Assembly (NCBI GenBank): GCA_002493005.1
Contig: DKXL01000029.1
Span: forward strand, 1 to 64,000
Source of the DNA: Ruminococcaceae bacterium UBA7127
GTDB lineage: Bacteria; Bacillota; Clostridia; Oscillospirales; Acutalibacteraceae
Length of the DNA stretch: 64,000 bases
Reading direction: 5' to 3'
The notes under the pieces were generated by a model. That model made no database searches. It was not told the origin of the DNA and saw only the letters and a program-made list of their open reading frames with translations. How positions within the stretch are numbered: position 1 is the first letter of the stretch; the number at the start of each line of letters is the position of its first letter. The translations under genes were made by a program, and so were the position numbers. This document shows, piece after piece, positions 43,728-51,006 of the stretch.

Positions 43728-46550
43728 ATGGCTCAGGAAAAAATAGTTGTGAGGGGAGCAAAAGAGCATAACCTCAAAAATATAGATGTTGAAATTCCGC
43801 GCAACAAGCTGGTTGTTATTACCGGATTGTCGGGTTCGGGCAAAAGCTCGCTTGCCTTTGATACAATTTATGCCGAGGGTCAGCGCAGATATGTTGAAAG
43901 CCTTTCTTCGTATGCAAGAATGTTTCTCGGACAGATGGATAAGCCGAATGTTGAGAGTATAGAAGGACTTTCGCCTGCTATTTCCATCGATCAAAAGACC
44001 ACGTCCAAAAATCCTCGTTCAACTGTCGGAACAGTTACCGAAATTTATGATTATCTCAGACTTCTTTATGCACGTATTGGTGTTCCTCACTGTACAGTAT
44101 GCGGTAAAGAAATCCGTCAGCAGACAATAGACCAGATTGTTGACAAGATAATGACTTATGAAACAGGCACTAAGATTCAGGTGTTAGCTCCTGTGGTAAA
44201 GGGACGCAAGGGTGAACACGCCAAGGTGATTGATAGTGCAAGAAAGTCAGGCTATGTGCGTGCAAGAGTTGACGGAATTGTATACGATTTATCGGAGAAA
44301 ATCCCATTAGAGAAAAATAAAAAGCATAATATTGATATAATAATTGACCGTCTTGTAATTAAGCCTGAGATAACATCAAGACTTGCTGACAGCATAGAAA
44401 CTGCGTCAAAGCTTTGCGGCGGACTGGCTGTTGTGAATTTTAACGGTGAAGAGGATGTCACTTTTTCTCAAAAATATGCCTGTCCCGAGCACGGCGTAAG
44501 CATAGATGATTTGTCACCTCGTATGTTCTCGTTTAACAATCCGTTTGGAGCATGTCCAAGATGCACCGGACTTGGTGTGTTCCTTAAAATTGACGAGAAC
44601 AAAATAGTCCCCGATATGGAAAAAAGTATAAAGGACGGCGCAATCAAAGGCAGCGGTTGGGCTATGGAGGGCAGCTCCATTGCGGCAATGTACTTTGAGG
44701 CGCTTTCAAAAAAGTATAAATTTTCACTTTCGGAGCCGCTAAAAAACATTCCAAGGGAAACTCTTGACAAAATACTTTACGGTACAGGTGATGAAAAGCT
44801 GACGATTAACCGAAAATCGGTCTATGGCAGCGGCACCTATGAACAGCCGTTTGAGGGTATTATCAATAACCTTGACCGCCGTTATAGAGAAACAAGCAGT
44901 AACTGGATTAAGGATGAAATACGTTCATATATGACTGAAATTCCCTGTGATGAATGTCACGGTAATCGTCTGTCAAAGGAGAGTTTGGCTGTAACCGTTG
45001 GTAATGTTAACATATCTGACTTTTGTAAAATGTCTGTTGTTGATGCACTCAGCTTTGTCAAAGGACTTGAGCTTACTGAAAAAGAGCAGATTATCGGTTC
45101 GGAAATCATCAAGGAAATCATTGAAAGACTTAATTTTCTCAGGAGCGTCGGACTTGGCTACCTTACACTTTCAAGAAGCTCAGGTACGCTGAGCGGCGGT
45201 GAAAGTCAGCGCATCCGCCTGGCAACTCAGATAGGCAGTTCGCTTATGGGCGTGCTGTATATTCTTGACGAGCCGAGTATAGGGCTTCACCAGCGTGACA
45301 ATGAAAAATTACTTTCAACGCTCAAGCGCTTGCGTGATCTTGGAAATACCGTGATTGTCGTTGAGCACGATGAGGACACGATGTATGCGGCGGACTGCAT
45401 TGTTGACGTGGGACCTGGGGCAGGAATACACGGCGGTGAAATAGTCTGTGTGGGAGATGTTGACAAAATTAAGGAATGTCAAGGCTCTGTTACCGGTCAG
45501 TATCTAAGCGGTCAAAGGTGTGTTCCCGTTCCGCAAAAGCGCAGAAAGGGCAATGGATTAAAGCTTGAAATCAAGGGTGCGGCGCAGAACAATCTTAAAA
45601 ATATCGATGTCAAGCTTCCTCTTGGCGAGTTAGTCTGTATAACCGGTGTGTCGGGTTCGGGAAAAAGCTCACTGATTAATGAGATTTTGTACAAGGTACT
45701 TGCAAGGGATTTGAACAGGGCTAAAACAACACCCGGCAAGCATAAAGCAATAAAGGGCATAGAAAATCTTGACAAAGTTATAGCTATCGACCAAAGCCCC
45801 ATAGGCAGAACACCCCGCTCAAACCCTGCAACCTACACAGGGTTATTTACTGATATACGCACATTGTTTGCCACTACTCAGGATGCAAAAATGCGCGGAT
45901 ATACTCCGAGCCGGTTTTCTTTTAATGTCAAGGGCGGCAGATGTGAGGCATGTCAGGGCGACGGTATAATTAAAATTGAAATGCATTTTTTGTCTGACGT
46001 TTATGTTCCCTGCGAGGTTTGTAAGGGTAAGCGCTATAATCGTGAAACCCTTGAAGTCAAGTACAAGGGCAAGTCAATTAATGATGTGCTTGAAATGTCG
46101 GTGGAAGAGGGAATGGAATTTTTTGCAAATGTTCCCAAAATCGCACGAAAGCTAAAGACCTTGTTCGATGTGGGGCTTGGTTATATCAAGCTCGGACAGC
46201 CTGCAACTACGCTCTCTGGCGGTGAGGCTCAGCGTGTTAAACTTGCAACCGAGCTTTCAAAGCGAAGCACAGGCAAGACGATTTATATTCTTGATGAGCC
46301 GACAACAGGACTTCATATTGCTGACGTTCACAGACTTGTGGATGTGCTTCAGCTTCTTGTTGACAGCGGCAACACTGTTGTTGTTATTGAGCATAATCTT
46401 GACTTGATTAAGACAGCCGACCATATAATTGACCTCGGACCCGAGGGCGGCGAAATGGGAGGACAGATTATAGCGCAGGGTACTCCCGAGCAGGTTGCAA
46501 AGGTAGAAGAGTCTTTTACAGGTCAGTATCTTAAGCCGTTATTGAAATGA
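43728..46550 (+). CDS. uvrA: UvrABC system protein A
   Basis: A 940-residue DNA damage recognition ATPase of nucleotide excision repair. It has two ABC ATPase units: Walker A GLSGSGKSSLAF and GVSGSGKSSLIN, LSGGE signatures, and Walker B ILDEPSIGLH and ILDEPTTGLH. Zinc-binding Cys pairs CPRC and CEAC...CEVC are present. It stands alone after the ftsH terminator. Confidence 0.97.
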   Translation: MAQEKIVVRGAKEHNLKNIDVEIPRNKLVVITGLSGSGKSSLAFDTIYAEGQRRYVESLSSYARMFLGQMDKPNVESIEGLSPAISIDQKTTSKNPRSTVGTVTEIYDYLRLLYARIGVPHCTVCGKEIRQQTIDQIVDKIMTYETGTKIQVLAPVVKGRKGEHAKVIDSARKSGYVRARVDGIVYDLSEKIPLEKNKKHNIDIIIDRLVIKPEITSRLADSIETASKLCGGLAVVNFNGEEDVTFSQKYACPEHGVSIDDLSPRMFSFNNPFGACPRCTGLGVFLKIDENKIVPDMEKSIKDGAIKGSGWAMEGSSIAAMYFEALSKKYKFSLSEPLKNIPRETLDKILYGTGDEKLTINRKSVYGSGTYEQPFEGIINNLDRRYRETSSNWIKDEIRSYMTEIPCDECHGNRLSKESLAVTVGNVNISDFCKMSVVDALSFVKGLELTEKEQIIGSEIIKEIIERLNFLRSVGLGYLTLSRSSGTLSGGESQRIRLATQIGSSLMGVLYILDEPSIGLHQRDNEKLLSTLKRLRDLGNTVIVVEHDEDTMYAADCIVDVGPGAGIHGGEIVCVGDVDKIKECQGSVTGQYLSGQRCVPVPQKRRKGNGLKLEIKGAAQNNLKNIDVKLPLGELVCITGVSGSGKSSLINEILYKVLARDLNRAKTTPGKHKAIKGIENLDKVIAIDQSPIGRTPRSNPATYTGLFTDIRTLFATTQDAKMRGYTPSRFSFNVKGGRCEACQGDGIIKIEMHFLSDVYVPCEVCKGKRYNRETLEVKYKGKSINDVLEMSVEEGMEFFANVPKIARKLKTLFDVGLGYIKLGQPATTLSGGEAQRVKLATELSKRSTGKTIYILDEPTTGLHIADVHRLVDVLQLLVDSGNTVVVIEHNLDLIKTADHIIDLGPEGGEMGGQIIAQGTPEQVAKVEESFTGQYLKPLLK

Positions 46551-46663
46551 AAACATAAAACTCAATTTTAAAACCACAGATTTATAAGTGGGTTTAACCC
46601 TTACAATGTTTTATTCTTCCCTTGCAGGCTGTAGATTTTTTGGAATATATAAGCACATCTTTG

Positions 46664-46672
46664 TGCTATAAT
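46664..46672 (+). promoter_or_regulatory. Extended -10 promoter element
   Basis: TGCTATAAT (46664-46672), an extended -10 box, about 75 bases before the GyrI-like gene. No good -35 is seen at the standard distance. Confidence 0.4.
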
Positions 46673-46745
46673 AAGTTTTATGTCCGCAAAGAAATTTGAT
46701 TTTGCATTTTTCAGAATATATACTGAAAATGAAAGGAAAATGATT

Positions 46746-47384
46746 ATGCCATTTGATTATAAGAAAGAATACAAAGAATTTTATATGCCACCCAAAAAAC
46801 CGAGTATTGTAAATGTGCCGTCTATGAATTACATTGCAGTTCGAGGAAAGGGTAATCCTAATGATGAAGATGGTGAATATAAGGCGTCGATTGGTTTACT
46901 TTACGGAATTGCTTTTACCATAAAAATGAGTTACAAAGGTAATTACAAGATTGATGGTTATTTTGAATATGTTGTGCCGCCTCTTGAAGGGTTTTGGTGG
47001 CAGAATGGCGTTGATGGTATAGACTATGCCCATAAAGAAAACTTCAACTTTATTTCACTCATTCGCCTGCCTGACTTTGTTACAAAGGAGGACTTTGATT
47101 GGGCAGTTTCTGAAGCAACAAAAAAGAAGAAGACAGATTTTTCCAAAGTAGAGTTTTTCACATATAATGAAGGTGTTTGCGTTCAGTGTATGCATATCGG
47201 TTCCTATGATGATGAGCCTGCTACCATTGCAGCTATGAACGAGTACGCTGAAAAAAACGGATATGAGCTTGACATTACTGACTCTCGCTTTCATCACGAG
47301 ATTTACTTATCAGATCCGAGAAGGTGCAACCCTGAAAAACTCAAGACAGTGGTACGTCATCCTATTAAAAAAATTAATTCATAA
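46746..47384 (+). CDS. GyrI-like small-molecule-binding domain protein
   Basis: A 212-residue protein of the GyrI/SOUL-like family, here without a DNA-binding domain. Family features are NVPSMNYIAVRGKGNPND near the N-terminus, the IGLLYGIAFTIKM helix, PPLEGFWWQ, and the late HHEIYLSDPRRCNPEKLKTVVRHPI. Such stand-alone proteins may bind or hydrolyse small toxic compounds. ATG 46746 has GAAAGG 9 bases upstream; ATG 46740 is too close. Confidence 0.82.
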   Translation: MPFDYKKEYKEFYMPPKKPSIVNVPSMNYIAVRGKGNPNDEDGEYKASIGLLYGIAFTIKMSYKGNYKIDGYFEYVVPPLEGFWWQNGVDGIDYAHKENFNFISLIRLPDFVTKEDFDWAVSEATKKKKTDFSKVEFFTYNEGVCVQCMHIGSYDDEPATIAAMNEYAEKNGYELDITDSRFHHEIYLSDPRRCNPEKLKTVVRHPIKKINS

Positions 47385-47412
47385 TAATTGACATATGTTT
47401 AGAGGAAATATA

Positions 47413-47460
47413 CTAAAAAACGCTCTGCAAGAATTTTGTGTCTTGCAGGGCGTTTTTCTT
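47413..47460 (+). terminator. Rho-independent terminator after the GyrI-like gene
   Basis: AACGCTCTGCAAGA pairs with TCTTGCAGGGCGTT (one G-T pair), with flanking A and T runs (CGTTTTTCTT). Confidence 0.88.
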
Positions 47461-47550
47461 AAGGCTTGATATATGTAAGAATATTTTTAGAGAAATTGCG
47501 GTGTATAATGCAATTTCTCTTTTTTTGTGCGTATATATGGAGGTGAGAAT

Positions 47551-47793
47551 TTGACGGAGCAGGTTTTAATCACGCTTATATCGTTTGCAGGTACGCTTGT
47601 CGGCTCGCTTGTGGGCATATTTACAGCCTCAAGGCTCTCAGACTACCGTATCGGTCAGCTTGAAAAAAAGGTTGATAAACACAATAACCTAATAGAACGA
47701 ACCTATAATCTTGAAGAACAATCAATTCTTCAGGAGGAGAAAATCAGAGTAATAAATCATCGCATTAATGACCTTGAAGAATATCATAAATAG
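47551..47793 (+). CDS. Phage-type lysis-cassette membrane protein (XhlA-like)
   Basis: An 80-residue protein with one N-terminal membrane helix (about residues 4-27: LITLISFAGTLVGSLVGIF) followed by a coiled coil (about 35-78). This is the plan of small holin-associated proteins such as XhlA, though here the helix is N-terminal. The start is TTG at 47551 directly after a strong GGAGGTGA; the frame upstream to 47527 lies before that site. The r1t-type holin gene follows 16 bases later. Confidence 0.65.
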   Translation: MTEQVLITLISFAGTLVGSLVGIFTASRLSDYRIGQLEKKVDKHNNLIERTYNLEEQSILQEEKIRVINHRINDLEEYHK

Positions 47794-47809
47794 TGAGGGG
47801 ATTGATATA

Positions 47810-48025
47810 ATGAAAAAGAAAATATTTACAAAAGAATGGGTAAAAGCAGCGGCAGTCAGAGCGCTCAAAACCACAGCACAGGCGGCACTCGGTGCAATAG
47901 GAGCAACCGCAATGATTACGGATGTTAATTTTTTGTTGATTGTTTCCACAGCGGCAATGGCGGGAATATGCTCAATCTTGACAAGCGTTGCAGGGCTGCC
48001 GGAGGTTTCACAAACAGATGAATAG
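47810..48025 (+). CDS. Phage r1t-type holin
   Basis: A 71-residue holin. FTKEWVKAAAVRALKTTAQAALGAIG and a second hydrophobic helix ending in LTSVAGLPEV match the r1t holin family closely. It would form membrane pores allowing an amidase to reach the wall. GTGAGGGG precedes the ATG by about 11 bases. It precedes an N-acetylmuramoyl-L-alanine amidase gene by about 160 bases, making a lysis cassette without visible phage structural genes. Confidence 0.82.
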   Translation: MKKKIFTKEWVKAAAVRALKTTAQAALGAIGATAMITDVNFLLIVSTAAMAGICSILTSVAGLPEVSQTDE

Positions 48026-48110
48026 TGTGGAAATCACACTGTCTAAAACTAAAATTTATATTGCCTGCTTTGTTTGCCGCAAGCTGCAACGAGCAATGGC
48101 AAGTTGCCGT

Positions 48111-48166
48111 TTACGTCTTATCTGCCCACAATAAGGCGTAAGGATTTTTAATTATGATTTGTGGGC
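48111..48166 (+). promoter_or_regulatory. Pseudoknot leader motif, copy B (amidase gene)
   Basis: Stem 1 is TTACGTCTTAT (48111-48121) with ATAAGGCGTAA (48131-48141), 11 pairs including one G-T. Loop segment GCCCACA (48124-48130) matches TGTGGGC (48160-48166), which runs into GGAAAGG and the start region. Connecting stretch 18 bases. Confidence 0.72.
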
Positions 48167-48187
48167 GGAAAGGTATGAAAAAATATA

Positions 48188-48958
48188 ATGTCAAAAAAAA
48201 TTTATTTGAGTCCATCAAATCAATACAGTAACACCTACGCCACAGGCGGCACTAATGAAATGGCTCAATGCGACAAAATTGCTGAAGCAACTGCAAAAGC
48301 ATTAAAAAGATGTGGGTTTGAGGTTAAGGTCGGCAAATCCGGAGATACCATGCAAAACCGCTGTGTTGAAAGCGACAAGTATGGTGCAGATATTCATATG
48401 CCGATTCATACAAACGCTTATAACGGAAAGGTGACAGGTGGCACACGCGTTTTTTGTTTAAATTCTAACGGTAAAAAAGCTGCTGACGCAGTGCTGAAAA
48501 ATCTTGGTGCAATTTCGCCGGGTACAGCTGACAGCGTTACCTACCAAACAGGGCTTTATGAAATTAATGTACCAAAAGCACTCTCAGTTTATGTTGAATG
48601 TGAGTTCCACGATACCAAAACAGGTTCGGATTGGATACGTGCAAATACAGGCAAAATAGCCGAATCAATCTGCAAAGGTATTTGTGCTTACTTCGGTGTG
48701 TCCTATAAATCGTCCGACAGCGGCAAAAAGGAAGATACGGACACATCATTTAAGCGATATATCGTGAGAATAACGTCGTCAAACGGCGTAAATATCCGCA
48801 AAGGCCCCGGTACAAACTACGAGATTACAGGTGCAATTCCCAAAGGCGGAGCATACACCATTGTTGAGGAAAAATCAGGCGCAGGTGCCAAAAAGTGGGG
48901 AAAACTTAAAAGCGGCGCAGGTTGGATTTCACTCGATTATACAGAGAAGATAAAATAA
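48188..48958 (+). CDS. N-acetylmuramoyl-L-alanine amidase with SH3 domain
   Basis: A 256-residue cell-wall hydrolase cutting the stem peptide from MurNAc. The amidase_3 domain (about residues 3-180) has NEMAQCDKIAEA with a zinc-ligand Glu, IHTNAY with a ligand His, and the catalytic Glu in VECEFHD. The usual first ligand His (D-P-G-H) is replaced by SPSNQ, a variant known in clostridial and phage amidases. A bacterial SH3 domain (about 190-255, VNIRKGPGTNYE) binds the wall. There is no signal peptide, so export needs the holin or another route. The ATG at 48175, closer to the ribosome site, is out of frame. Confidence 0.85.
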   Translation: MSKKIYLSPSNQYSNTYATGGTNEMAQCDKIAEATAKALKRCGFEVKVGKSGDTMQNRCVESDKYGADIHMPIHTNAYNGKVTGGTRVFCLNSNGKKAADAVLKNLGAISPGTADSVTYQTGLYEINVPKALSVYVECEFHDTKTGSDWIRANTGKIAESICKGICAYFGVSYKSSDSGKKEDTDTSFKRYIVRITSSNGVNIRKGPGTNYEITGAIPKGGAYTIVEEKSGAGAKKWGKLKSGAGWISLDYTEKIK

Positions 48959-49450
48959 GATTATATTATCAGTTTTACCGAAAAACAGTAAACGCAAAAC
49001 AGACCGTCTTACGACGGTCTGTTTTGCGATTGTGTGTTTTATGAAAATGTATGTTTCAATATGAAGCAAACATTTTTGCCAAAATCAAATGAATTTCACA
49101 TTCATTGCTACTTATTATACAACCAAATTTAACAAAATTCAAGGCGAAAACTGACGATTTGTCCTTTTCTAACAGAAAGAACGACACATTGCACAAAATA
49201 TCGAATGCGATTTTGTTGATTATTTTTTTCAAAATTGAGATTTTTCAACTAAATCTTAAATTGACTAAAACGTGCCTGTACAAAACTAACAAAAAATGAA
49301 GACGTTTATTATGCAAATGTCAGTATTACGAACTTTTATGGCTAAAATAAAGTTTCTAAACTTTACAATAGTCAAATTTTTATTCATTTTTGCAAAGTCC
49401 TGACAATGGGACAGTCGCCGTCTACTGTTCTGAAAATCGAACAAATGTTC
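48959..49450. other. AT-rich intergenic region
   Basis: Apart from the terminator at 48993-49028 I see no gene. Two short frames (49105-49299 and 49406-49612) lack ribosome sites and have no family look. Confidence 0.5.
48993..49028 (+). terminator. Terminator of the lysis cassette
   Basis: CGCAAAACAGACCGTC (48993-49008) pairs fully with 49013-49028 over a TTAC loop: a 16-bp stem with T's inside its 3' arm. Confidence 0.85.
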
Positions 49451-49479
49451 TTGATTTATTCTGATATTGCTTATATAAT
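49451..49479 (+). promoter_or_regulatory. Sigma-A promoter before the small sigma-like pair
   Basis: TTGATT (49451-49456), 17 bases, TATAAT (49474-49479), about 70 bases before the first gene. Confidence 0.65.
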
Positions 49480-49551
49480 TAAATTAGGAGCTAAGAAATG
49501 CCCCGTCTTGAGCACCTATATAAAGATTGATGTGGAAGAAAGGAATATTGA

Positions 49552-49758
49552 ATGGATTATTATAATTGGTCACTTGAATATGAAGACACAGCAAACTCTA
49601 TTGCTGATGTAATAGAAAAGTTAAAAGCCTCCAAAAATGGCAAAACTGAAACTCAACGAAAGGAAATTGATTTAAAAATAGCTACATATAGAACCTATTA
49701 CAATGAATGTAAGCAAATTGCAAATCACCTGATGGCAAGATATGAGGGAGTGGGATAA
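49552..49758 (+). CDS. Small hypothetical protein paired with a sigma-like factor
   Basis: A 68-residue protein, mostly helical and charged (MDYYNWSLEYEDTANSI...). I do not recognise the family. GAAAGG lies 8 bases before the ATG, and the last base is shared with the ATG of the next gene (TAATG), so the two are coupled. Small helical partners of this sort precede sigma-like factors in several Firmicute phages and elements; whether it acts as a partner or an antagonist is unknown. Confidence 0.65.
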   Translation: MDYYNWSLEYEDTANSIADVIEKLKASKNGKTETQRKEIDLKIATYRTYYNECKQIANHLMARYEGVG

Positions 49759-50054
49759 TGAGAAATGACATAGTTCACTTTAATGATGATAACGCAAGAC
49801 AGCTTTTTTTTGATAATTATAATTTTTTCGGTGCAACAAATGATTCAAGCAGAAGCAAGATGAAGAAGATATTGTTTAAAGCAATCGACACCGAGCTTAC
49901 TGCAAAGCAAAAGAAATGTATGATAGATTATTATCTTATGAATAAAAAGGAGAAAGATATTGCAGCTGAGCTTGGCGTAAACCCATCTACTGTCTCGCGC
50001 CATATCACGCTTGCTAAGAAAAAGCTCAGGCATATTGCCTCTTATTATATGTAA
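49758..50054 (+). CDS. Sigma-70 region 4-type (HTH) transcription factor
   Basis: A 98-residue protein whose C-terminal half is a region-4-like helix-turn-helix: LTAKQKKCMIDYYLMNKKEKDIAAELGVNPSTVSRHITLAKKKLRHI (about residues 45-92; described here in parts LTAKQKKC, KEKDIAAELG, PSTVSRHI). There is no region 2, so it cannot act as a full sigma factor alone. Similar short factors direct late transcription in phages and mobile elements. Target genes unknown; the neighbouring lysis cassette is a candidate. Confidence 0.75.
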   Translation: MRNDIVHFNDDNARQLFFDNYNFFGATNDSSRSKMKKILFKAIDTELTAKQKKCMIDYYLMNKKEKDIAAELGVNPSTVSRHITLAKKKLRHIASYYM

Positions 50055-50057
50055 ATT

Positions 50058-50669
50058 TTATTTTATTTCAAATTCCGGCAAATACCAAAGCAGAGCATCT
50101 TCAGCAGTGGCACCGTTTTTGCACAGATAATTTACTCCGTTAATGCTAACACCGACGCATTTGGCGTCCTCGCTGAAATCGGAGCAATAACAGTCCCACG
50201 GCGATGCAACAGATTGCAGATAGCTGTAATCGTCGCTTTGTACGGTTGCACCGTTTGAAACAGGTGAAAAGGGAATATATAACGCTTTGCGATTAATGCA
50301 AAGCGTTTTTTCTTTTGCATAATCTGCCGCCTTTTTGATTTGCGAATAAATCTCTTTCATACTGCCCGAGGTGTTTTCCTCTATCAGATAATCTTCGTCA
50401 CTAAAGCTGTTCGGATTGACCTTATAATTTGTGTTGAGAATTATAGCCAGTGCCTTTAGGGCTTCGGTACTGTAGCTTTTATCGTATTTTGCAGCAAGAA
50501 GTGCGCACAATGTTTTGCCGTAATCTTCATTATCAATAGGCTTTTTGGGGGTGTCGGCAGTTGACATTGTACTTGTGCTTGTGTTGTTATCACTGCATTT
50601 TGCTGCTGCAAAAGGGAGCAAAGCCATAAGAATAAACATCAGAATAAGCGCAATGATTTTTTCCTTCAT
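50058..50669 (-). CDS. SpoIID-like secreted protein, probably catalytically inactive
   Basis: A 203-residue protein with a signal peptide or N-terminal anchor (about residues 4-23). EALKALAIILNTNY (about 69-82) and GVNYLCKNGATAEDALLWYLPEFEI (near the C-terminus, given here in part) line up with the SpoIID pattern EALKAQAVAARTY and MAKQGKSYEEILKYYYPG. SpoIID is a peptidoglycan lytic transglycosylase needed for engulfment. In my alignment its catalytic Glu corresponds to K61 here, and the GHGVGMSQYGA motif is not intact. The match is remote, so function is uncertain. It is convergent with the sigma-like gene. Confidence 0.55.
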   Translation of the reverse strand: MKEKIIALILMFILMALLPFAAAKCSDNNTSTSTMSTADTPKKPIDNEDYGKTLCALLAAKYDKSYSTEALKALAIILNTNYKVNPNSFSDEDYLIEENTSGSMKEIYSQIKKAADYAKEKTLCINRKALYIPFSPVSNGATVQSDDYSYLQSVASPWDCYCSDFSEDAKCVGVSINGVNYLCKNGATAEDALLWYLPEFEIK

Positions 50670-50944
50670 TATAATACACCTTTATTTCATACAAAAAATT
50701 AGTTAAACTATTGCCAATTTGTGGCTTAATTATCCTTGACATAATGATTTAATTAGCTTAAAATAATATATGATTTAATATTTATGAAAATTACTTAAGT
50801 AACTGCTGATTAATTTTGACTGCTAAACAAATGACCGGATTTTGCAGTGAATTATTCAGAATTTGCTTAAATTGCATTTTTCGGATTTATACTGCCATTT
50901 AAAATTATGTCTGTTTTTAATCGGATATCGGTATAAATTGCCAT
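50670..50944. other. AT-rich intergenic region before leader copy C
   Basis: Divergent upstream region of the SpoIID-like gene and the membrane protein. No gene or clear promoter was recognised. Confidence 0.4.
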
Positions 50945-50997
50945 TTACGCCTTATCTGCTCACATTAAGGTTGTAAATTTTTTATTTATTTGTGGGC
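50945..50997 (+). promoter_or_regulatory. Pseudoknot leader motif, copy C (membrane protein gene)
   Basis: Stem 1 is TTACGCCTTA (50945-50954) with TAAGGTTGTAA (50966-50976), one bulged T. Loop segment GCTCACA (50958-50964) pairs with TGTGGGC (50991-50997) with one G-T pair. GGAAAGG follows at once. Connecting stretch 14 bases. Confidence 0.7.
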
Positions 50998-51006
50998 GGA
51001 AAGGCT

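Noticed and set aside
49105..49299. A 64-codon frame in the gap after the amidase
   Set aside because: No ribosome site, AT-driven composition, no family look.
49406..49612. A 68-codon frame overlapping the small helical gene
   Set aside because: Out of frame with the better-supported gene at 49552 and lacking a ribosome site; the promoter at 49451-49479 lies inside it.
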